From the NCBI GenBank assembly GCA_037179335.1, contig JAKZHN010000035.1:186001-250000 (forward strand): a stretch of DNA of 64,000 nt, read 5' to 3'. The position numbers were made by a program, and so were the translations under genes. The notes below the pieces were generated by a model. That model was not told the origin of the DNA, ran no database searches, and was given only the letters and a program-made list of their open reading frames with translations. How positions within the stretch are numbered: the first letter of the stretch is position 1; the number at the start of each line of letters is the position of its first letter. This stretch comes from Cyclaneusma minus (lineage: Eukaryota > Ascomycota > Leotiomycetes > Marthamycetales > Marthamycetaceae). This document shows positions 56,901 through 64,000 of the stretch, piece after piece.

Positions 56901-59240
56901 AGCGAATCCACCACGCTGATTGGAAGCGAGGATAACGGCCATGAAAACGGCACCACGAGTGGGGAGCATGGCAAAGACTCGAAGAAGGCTTCTGAAAAGC
57001 CACCCAAGAAAGATGCCATGGAAGAAACCAAGGCAGAGGGCGGAGTCAAATGGAGTGTCATGGCTCTTTATTTGAAGTCCATGGGTCCATGGTGGTTCTG
57101 GGCTCTTGCCGTTCTAGTCTTCGCAGTCCAGCAAGTCAGTGGTCTGGGAGCAAACCTCTGGATCCGACAATGGGCCAATCAATATGAGATCGCTCCATCG
57201 TCCCAGGTTCATCACGCCGCCGCCAACTCCTTCATCGGAAACTCAATCTCGACTGTCAAGGTAGCCGCGGGCTCTGGATACAAGCACATTGTGCCATACT
57301 TCGATCCCCGCCAAACCTCTATTCTTGCAACAATCGCACCTGATGTCGATGTCGAGTACTATCTTACCATCTACGCTCTTATTGGTGCTGCTGGCATGTT
57401 CATTGCACTTTTCCGCGACGTCTGGCTGTTCTTTGGGTCTATCAAGGCCTCGTGGAAAATTCATCAAGATCTTATGGTCTCGATTACCCGCGCTCAATTT
57501 AAGTTCTTCGATGTTACTCCTTTGGGACAGATCATGAACCGCTTCTCCAAGGACCTTGAGGCTGTCGACCAGGAAATCGCACCCATCGCTATTGGTGTGA
57601 TGAGTTGCGCTTTGGCGATCATTGTTACTGTTATTTTGATCAGTACCGTCACTCCTGGTTTCCTGGTTGCCGGCGTCTTTATTACAGCGCTTTACTTCTT
57701 CGTTGGACGTTTCTACCTCGCTTCATCGAGAGACTTGAAGAGACTGGAGTCTGTTCAAAGAAGTCCTCTATTCCAGCAGTTTGGCGAGACTCTTAGCGGT
57801 ATCACGACAATTCGTGCCTATGGCGATGAACAACGCTTTATCCGCGACAACATGATGCGAATCAATACGCACTCTCGACCTTTCATCTATCTCTGGGCCG
57901 CTAACCGCTGGCTAGCCTTCCGCATCGATATGATCGGTGACCTTGTTGCCTTCTTCGCCGGTGTCTTCGTCATCTTGTCCATTGGCAAGATTGATGCTGG
58001 ATCTGCCGGTTTGTCGCTCAGTTATGCCATCACCTTCACGGAGAACGTGCTCTGGCTTGTTCGTCTATATGCGATGAACGAGCAGAACATGAACTCTATG
58101 GAGCGCATCAAGGAGTACCTGGATGTGGAGAGAGAGGCGGCACCGGAGATTGAAGAGACGAAACCGATGGGTAATTGGCCTTCGCATGGGGCTGTCGAAT
58201 TTCACGATTACTCGACACGTTACCGCCCAGACCTGGACCCTGTGTTGAAGCATGTCAGCTTCAAGATCGCACCAGGCGAGAAAGTTGGTATCGTGGGAAG
58301 GACTGGCGCAGGCAAGAGTTCCCTCGCATTAGCGCTTTTCCGCGGCCTAGAGGCCGAAACGGGCAAGATCCTGATCGATGGAGTCGATATTGGCTTAATC
58401 GGCCTGCAGGACTTGCGCCAGAACATTACAATCGTACCGCAAGACCCCACGCTGTTTACCGGCACGATTAGGAGTAACCTGGATCCGTTCGATCTGTTTA
58501 CAGACGAGGAGATCTTCACGGCGCTGCGGAGAGTACATTTAATTGGAGGCGCGGGCACGGCGAGCACGGCTGCAACAGGGCCAGCGACTCCGGTGGAGGG
58601 TAGTAGGCCCCAGACACCGAGCAATGCACTCGCAAACTCTGAAAGCTCAGCCGATGCTCCAGCAAATGGTGCCGCTAATGGCGGAACAGTCAACTCGGTC
58701 TCATCCGTTGGAGCCGCATCAGGAACTAACAAGAACTTGTTCCTGAACCTGTCATCCCCAGTCTCCGAATCCGGCTCCAACCTCTCTCAGGGCCAGAGAC
58801 AACTGTTGTGTCTGGCAAGAGCGCTGTTGAAGAATCCAAAGGTGCTGATGATGGACGAGGCGACGGCGAGCATTGATTACAAGACGGATGGCCTGATTCA
58901 GGAGACTATCAGGGAACTGAGTGGCAACACAGTCATCACGATTGCTCACCGTTTGGGCACGGTGGTGGACTATGATAAGATTTTGGTGCTGGATCAGGGA
59001 AGGGTGGAGGAGTGGGGAGAGCCTTGGGAACTGCTGAAGCCCGAAAAGAAGGAAAGCAAAAAAGACGGCAGTGGTAGTGGCAGTGATGAAGAGGCTAGCA
59101 CGACTAGTACCAAGCAGGCTGGCGAGACCATCCGTACAGGTGTCTTTGCCGGCATGTGTGACATGAGTGGCGAAGGAGACAGTCTGCGAGAGAAGGCGAG
59201 GAAGAAGTGGTTGAGCAAGAGGCTGATTGACGACGAGTGA
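53958..59240 (+). CDS. ABC-C (MRP/Yor1/Ycf1-like) transporter, 1741 aa
   Basis: Full-length ABC exporter of subfamily C. Order: an N-terminal membrane domain (TMD0-like, to about residue 210), TMD1, NBD1, TMD2, NBD2. NBD1: Walker A GPTGSGKTS near 731, signature LSGGQKQRISLARAL near 838, Walker B VLLDDCLSAVD near 860. NBD2: Walker A GRTGAGKSS near 1428, signature LSQGQRQLL near 1588, Walker B VLMMDEATASID near 1610. NBD1 has D in place of the catalytic Glu, as is usual for the degenerate site in ABC-C. NBD2 has a ~65-residue Ala/Ser/Gly-rich insert (about 1512-1576) between Walker A and signature. Two exons, 53958-54022 and 54080-59240, 1742 codons with stop. It likely exports conjugates or drugs; vacuole or plasma membrane cannot be decided. 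Confidence 0.94.
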
Positions 59241-59733
59241 GGAAAATAAGGCAGATAGTTGGGTGTGGTCAGAGGTACATACCTTTTCCTTTTTTCGGGT
59301 TGCACAGCGGGAACATGCATAGAGAGCATAGCTTCTTGATGTGCGGCGATCGTCGTATCGAGCGCATGGCATTGTATTGATTTCATGCTACGGCACTTTT
59401 GGTTGTATATATTACAGCGTAGGGACATATATACTACACACTGTTTGCTACCAGCCGGGTGTGATAGTGAGAGGTTAGGGGTGCTGGTGATGGTGGGCTT
59501 GAAACGCGCCGTCTGATGATGGCGAAACACCTGACCTCGGCTTGAATTTGCCTGCTTTCATTCCAGGTAGTATCGCGTCATGATTTCTTCCACGTCCGCG
59601 GCTTTCACATCCACAGCTCCGTCACATTTGAAAGTTTTCCCCTCCTCCTCCAACACCGACCATTTCTAGCTCACCCTGCCACACACCCATCGCCAAAAGC
59701 TCATTCATGGAATCACATGCGACAAGATTTAGC
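59241..59733. other. intergenic
   Basis: 3' flank of the ABC transporter, then unique sequence up to the 5S gene. Nothing else recognised. Confidence 0.5.
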
Positions 59734-59853
59734 ACATACGACCATAGACTGAGGAGAACTGGCAAACCCGTCCGCTCTTGCATACACAAGCCTCAGATCG
59801 GCAGATTAGTAGTTGGGTGGGTGACCACCAGCGAATACCTGCTGTTGTATGTT
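59734..59853 (+). rRNA. 5S ribosomal RNA, single dispersed copy
   Basis: Starts ACATACGACCATAGACTGAG and ends CTGCTGTTGTATGTT. It has the conserved internal control text AGTAGTTGGGTGGGTGACCA, and both ends pair (ACATAC/GTATGT). Length 120. A T run at 59859-59865 serves as the polymerase III terminator. Scattered single 5S genes are normal in Pezizomycotina. Confidence 0.95.
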
Positions 59854-60859
59854 TTGTATTTTTTTACAAATGATTTTTAGGTCCTTTTTTGGCATCTGAC
59901 TGTCTGCAACTTTTTACGGGAGTGAAGGTCCCCTTGTGAGCGTGATTAATGTATTGTCGGAGGTTAACATGCTGAGCAGGGATAAAGGTGCTTGGTTCGG
60001 CAAATCAAGACAATCTAAGAATGATATAGACTTTAGGAGAACCTAGGTTAGGAAGAGTAGTTAAAAAAAGCCTTTGAGTCATACTTCAAAGTACTGATAA
60101 GCCCTTAGCCTTGACAAACCATGAAATGTCGTGCTATTTAAACTTCCCGGATCGCACGTGATCTGAAGGCATACTTCCTTCCCCGCCTGGATCATGAACG
60201 CAAATTCACGATTTCGTGATCACCACAATCACAGTCAACCACAGCAGGCCTGGGTTATCACGACCTGTAGTTCTTGGACATCAAACATCGGACTTGTACT
60301 CCAACTCTTTGAGAGCACCGGAGACGGCATATTCACATGTGACCTCTCAAGATCGACTCTCATCCTCGTCCCTCGATCAAAGCAATCGAGCTTGTGTCAA
60401 CTGACTTGACCGATTGGCGCTGGGCCATGAGCTCGTGAACCTGGGTTTGGACGTCGATCTATCGGGTTCTGACATCTGTACCCTTCAGATAGCCAGCTTC
60501 GTTCTCATTATCTCCGTCTCCGTCTCCATCTCCTCAGCTGTCGACCCTCCTCTTGGGATCTTCACGACCCATATTCCTTTTCCTCTCCGTCTCCGTCTCC
60601 ATCAGTATCAGAGCCTTCCTTTCACGACTCATCTTAGCCATCCTCGTCCTCTCCATCTCCATCTCTATTGGCTTACGACTGTCATCTTCTCGACTTCTCT
60701 TCGCGATCTCCACGATTCATCTTCACGAACATTTCCCTTCACGAGTCAGAACTCTCTTACGACTCTTACGACCCTCTTCTCTACGAACATCTGCCAAGTA
60801 CGACTGCGGTGTCAATCTGTGCCAATCCGTGCCACCCGCGACTCTTACAGACTCTTTTC
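59854..60859. other. intergenic with CT-rich simple repeats
   Basis: TCTCCGTCTCCGTCTCCATC-type hexamer runs occur near 60509-60535, 60583-60605 and 60650-60668, interleaved with TTCACGA-type repeats. Frames through this are low-complexity. It is the upstream region of the F-box gene. Confidence 0.55.
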
Positions 60860-62737
60860 ATGAAGTTAAACATGTCTTTGAGCGAACTTTCAGTGGAGCT
60901 CTTCCAGAAGATCTGCAAGCTGGTAGGATACTCCATATGACAGCGCTCAGTTCTTTACGCTGACCAAAGCAGCTTCCGAAGTCAGACCTGGTGAACTTCG
61001 CAGGCACTTGTAAAGAGCTTAACCAAGCGGTTCGACCGGAACTTTTTCGAGTTGTCGAGATTGAAATAACGCCTGGAAATCCTCACTTTAATACCAGACT
61101 TGCGCTTGTACCTCGATTGTTCGGCTTGGGCCACTTGGCCGAGTGTCCGCTCAAGCACACAAAAGCGCTTTTTATCACGACTGCAAATTCGGATGACATA
61201 CTTTCGGATACACACCTCTTCTGTCTGGAAAAAAGAACTGGTTTACGACTCCTTGAGACTCTCAAACCCTTGTTCCAACATTTGACACTCGGCGGACTGC
61301 TGGAGTTCCGGTAAGTCCTAGAAGAGTCGCTGCTAGGCTGCTAGTCCATATGCGATGTGTACTGACCGCTCTTCTCTAATAGTTGTGATCTCGGCCCTTG
61401 CATGCTCGCGGAAATTCTGCGTACCTTTCCTGAGCAGTGGGGGGTTCAACATCTGTGCTTGCTTTCAGGGGGCTTTTGCACCTTTGGAGTAGATCATCCC
61501 GGTACCTGGGTGCACAATCTTTGCTGCTTAACGCATGTGTCACTCCGAGGGCAATCAACAGTTTCATACATTCGAGCAGTCAAGGAGATCCTAAAAGTCA
61601 ATGCTCGACATATGCTGGAGCTCAAACTCGGCTTCGAGGCTTGGGATGACGACACCAGGCATGATTTAATAGCAGTGCCGCTCTGCAAGACTGCATTTCC
61701 CAATTTACAGCATCTTTCTCTCAGAGGAGTGGTCTTAGATGACGACAAAATGTTGCCAAATATCGTTTCTAATTTTCCAAAGCTGCGGAAACTGGCAGTG
61801 GTTGGTTGTATAGGCGCAAAAGGTTTACTCGAGGAGCTGATGCTATGCGGATGAAACTCGCACCTGGAATCTTTTGAATCCGGTCCTACCGAGCAAGAAA
61901 CAATTGCTGGTCAAAATAAATTTCTCGATCCATTTATGCGAGGCTGTCGGCAACTCAAACAACTCTATCAGACCGGTCACCCGAACCTACTTCTGCGGGC
62001 TATGAAAAACCCATCGTCAGTACAAACGTTCGGGGCCTATGTTCACAACAATAGGAAGCCTTTTCGCGTCTTACAAGACCTGGGGTTGAAGAACTTGGGG
62101 ATTCAATCTGGAGACACTGGGGGAGGATTTGACATTGTAAGTTCTATTTGATATGCAGTAGGCCATCAAGGTGCTTGAACTGACATCTCTGCGTGTAAAG
62201 CGTGCCGGTTTAGAGGGAACTTCGGCACAGGCGACTCTGGAAGTTTTGTACTTCAGAGCGTATGCTAGTGTGGGATATGATCCTTGTCTGCCCGACAGTC
62301 CCTGGCTGGCGATGTGTCCCAACCGCCCCTCTGAATGGGCCAAGTCAGAGCATTGCTCCAAGAAAAGAGAACGAAAACAGTTTCTCGAATTCGCTCACTG
62401 GGCTTTCGTCCAGAGAGGCCTACCGAATCTCAAAGTTCTGGCCTATGGAGACTTTATACACGAAGATAACCAGCCGAGTCGTAACATCCTTCTATTCCGC
62501 GAGCAGAGAACCATTTGTGGAGGGCTTCGCCACGAATCAGAGCCCCGTAGTATAGAGCTCTTTACGCAAGGATGTTGGCAATTCTGTGCAACCAGCCAGC
62601 CGAACCACGAGAAAATACAGGCCCTCCAGGTGGACCTCAGTCTTCTTACAGCATGCCCAGTATGGGTGGACGTTCCCGAGCATGCCGAAGACACTCACTC
62701 CGATACCGAAGATGAGCTGAGTTTCGAAATATGGTAA
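60860..62737 (+). pseudogene. F-box/LRR-type protein gene with one in-frame stop
   Basis: The F-box is at the N-terminus (LSVELFQKICKLLPKSDLVNFAGTCKELNQ, given here as LSVELFQKICKLLPK and LVNFAGTCKEL), followed by leucine-rich text such as LQHLSLRGVVLDD and FPKLRKLAVVGC. Exons 60860-60922, 60973-61310, 61383-62136 and probably 62201-62737 total 564 codons with stop. One TGA at 61852-61854 interrupts exon 3, and the same frame stays open on both sides and continues to the end. No GT..AG pair removes it cleanly. The short product would be 290 aa. It may be a recent pseudogene, a strain allele or a sequencing error. The last acceptor is uncertain (62170 or 62200). Confidence 0.62.
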
Positions 62738-62944
62738 GGAGGAACTGAAAATGTTCAAGAGTCGTTCTGATATGGTCTTCCTTTCCCACGCCAACTACCA
62801 AGTCCCGGCTTCCCACAAGCCCCTGTCTTTCTCATCAACCGCGATGACATAAAACCGAGCGCTCCGCGTCCACGACCTACAGTTCTCGTGCGATATATTT
62901 CCTGCATTGCTTTCAAGTCTCCCGGGCACCTCTGCACAGTTTTC

Positions 62945-63110
62945 TCCGACAATTTCCCTCAAGCCATGATAATTTCCCTTGGATCATGATGTCCCTTGAA
63001 CGACGACATCCCTCGAACGATGATTTCCTTGAACGATCATCTCCCCGGAACAACAAAGTCGCACTAACGATGATTTCCCCTGAACGATTATGTCCCCCAA
63101 CCAACAATTT
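62945..63110. repeat. degenerate ~18-bp minisatellite
   Basis: Variants of CCCTTGAACGATGATTTC (for example CCTTGAACGATCATCTCC, CCTCGAACGATGATTTCC and CCCTTGAACGACGACATC) recur about eight times at roughly 18-bp steps, fading at both ends. Confidence 0.75.
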
Positions 63111-63586
63111 CCCGGGACTAGGTGATCTTCAGGGACACCACTGCACGCCATCACCACCCCTAAAATTTTTCCATCAGCTTCCGCAATCCGACAACACGCA
63201 TTCCCCATCTTTGTCAATCTTTCAAGTCTCGTCAGTGCTACCCGAATTTGCCGCAGCTAGACCCCCAGGGACTCCAGTACAACGCTCTCCTTCCAGTGAC
63301 TTGCTGGATTACTTCACAGCGCAAATTCTCTTTCACGGCCGTCGATCTATTGCGTTTCACTCCCTAAGCGAGCTACTGATGACTGAAGAACTTGTCCTTT
63401 ACTGGCCAACGAAGTCCCTCCTTCCCTGTTTACCAGGAATAGCTTAGGTACACATCTCAATGCAATGACTTAAGCTATATAAACCTTGCACTGCGTGATT
63501 TGAGCTTATAAAAGTGGTAATGGTGACATTTTTATGATCTTAGAAATAATCAATTGTGTCTAGAAAGCTACAACTGTTTGTAATTA

Positions 63587-63800
63587 CAGTGACACGGAAA
63601 AGGTCTGCACACCCTTTTATCCTAAGCTCTAGCCAATTCCGTGTTGCGGCTAACATTTAAAATGATTGGAATTACATTTGGTTAGGTACTTGCTTTAACT
63701 GAAGTAATTGGATCAATTCAAGTAATTAGAGAAAATCCAAGTTATCTCGAAGATACGTGACTTCTGATGAGTACGGAAAGGGTCAGTGGTATGCACTATG
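63587..63800. mobile_element. possible truncated family A element
   Basis: TA then CAGTGACACGGAAAAGGTCT resembles the family A left end, and the interior has ATTGGAATTACATTTGG and CAAGTAATTAGAG blocks like other copies. I do not find a matching inverted right end, so it is truncated or too decayed to bound. Confidence 0.4.
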
Positions 63801-64000
63801 CGTACGACTCTAGGCTGACTATGTAGTAGTAGTACCTGACAAGGAGCAGCTCACTGCTCACTGGTTACTGCAACACCACAATCGTCAGCAAGAACGCGTC
63901 AAAATGTCTTTTTCTTGTATTTCTTCTTTGGAAGTTGGCAAATCCATGAACCGACCATATGAGGAACACGAGTTGATGATAGAGGGTGTGAAGGGAAGGT

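Larger units (their letters stand above)
62738..64000. other. repeat-rich flank with no supported gene
   Basis: Contains the short tandem repeat at 62945-63110 and a family A-like left end at 63587. A plus-strand frame at 62986-63447 is built largely from the repeat and is not called. Confidence 0.5.

Noticed and set aside
62986..63447. Plus-strand frame of 153 codons
   Set aside because: First third is the 18-bp minisatellite; no recognisable domain.
1..64000. CRISPR arrays, operons, prophage or bacterial-type elements
   Set aside because: None seen; the window is eukaryotic with spliced genes.

Overview
The window is nuclear DNA of a filamentous ascomycete (Pezizomycotina; a dothideomycete-like fungus is plausible but unproven). 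Reasons: most introns are 50-110 nt with GT..AG ends; genes lie on both strands without operons; recognisable fungal orthologues are present (dynactin p25, Arp2, Arf6, the Mediator kinase CDK8, Dsn1/Mis13, GCN2 and Sec61 alpha); a lone dispersed 5S rRNA gene and an intron-containing tRNA-Ser(GCT) are present; small TA-flanked inverted-repeat elements are common. Exon structures below were built by hand from splice signals and reading phase. In nearly every model the exon lengths sum to a whole number of codons.

Layout. 0.4-1.8 kb: MetE-like methyltransferase (-). 2.7-4.3 kb: F-box protein (+), then a short tandem repeat. 5.1-7.2 kb: secreted amidase (-). 8.1-11.5 kb: dynactin p25 (+), Asp/Glu racemase (-), Arp2 (+). 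11.9-13.1 kb: four decayed ~320-bp tandem repeats. 13.4-18.0 kb: a divergent pair, a helical-domain pseudokinase (-) and an active kinase fused to a TPR array (+). 19-21.5 kb: SUR7/PalI membrane protein and Arf6 (+). 23.8-25.4 kb: CDK8 (-). 26.2-27.8 kb: sugar transporter (+). 28.6-31.7 kb: short-chain dehydrogenase and aldo-keto reductase (-). 32.5-34.2 kb: EamA-type transporter (+). 34.9-36.6 kb: Dsn1 (-). 38.2-39.4 kb: inverted-repeat elements, one nested in another. 39.4-41.7 kb: flavin monooxygenase (-). 42.4-47.8 kb: GCN2 (+). 48.2-49.2 kb: a 30-bp perfect inverted-repeat element and a tRNA-Ser facing a broken inverted copy of itself. 50.4-52.0 kb: Sec61 alpha (+). 54-59.2 kb: full-length ABC-C transporter (+). 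59.7 kb: 5S rRNA. 60.9-62.7 kb: F-box/LRR-type gene with one in-frame stop. 62.7-64 kb: short repeats.

Most genes are unrelated housekeeping functions. The exception is the divergent pair at 13.4-18.0 kb. One gene joins an N-terminal helical domain resembling fungal cell-death (HeLo/HELL-like) domains to a kinase fold that has lost its catalytic motifs. The other, transcribed away from it across a 469-bp shared promoter region with a TATA-like motif for each side, encodes an intact Ser/Thr kinase followed by 42-residue TPR units. This recalls the animal MLKL/RIPK3 pair and is the best candidate in the window for an under-described system. The link between the two genes is inference from architecture and position.
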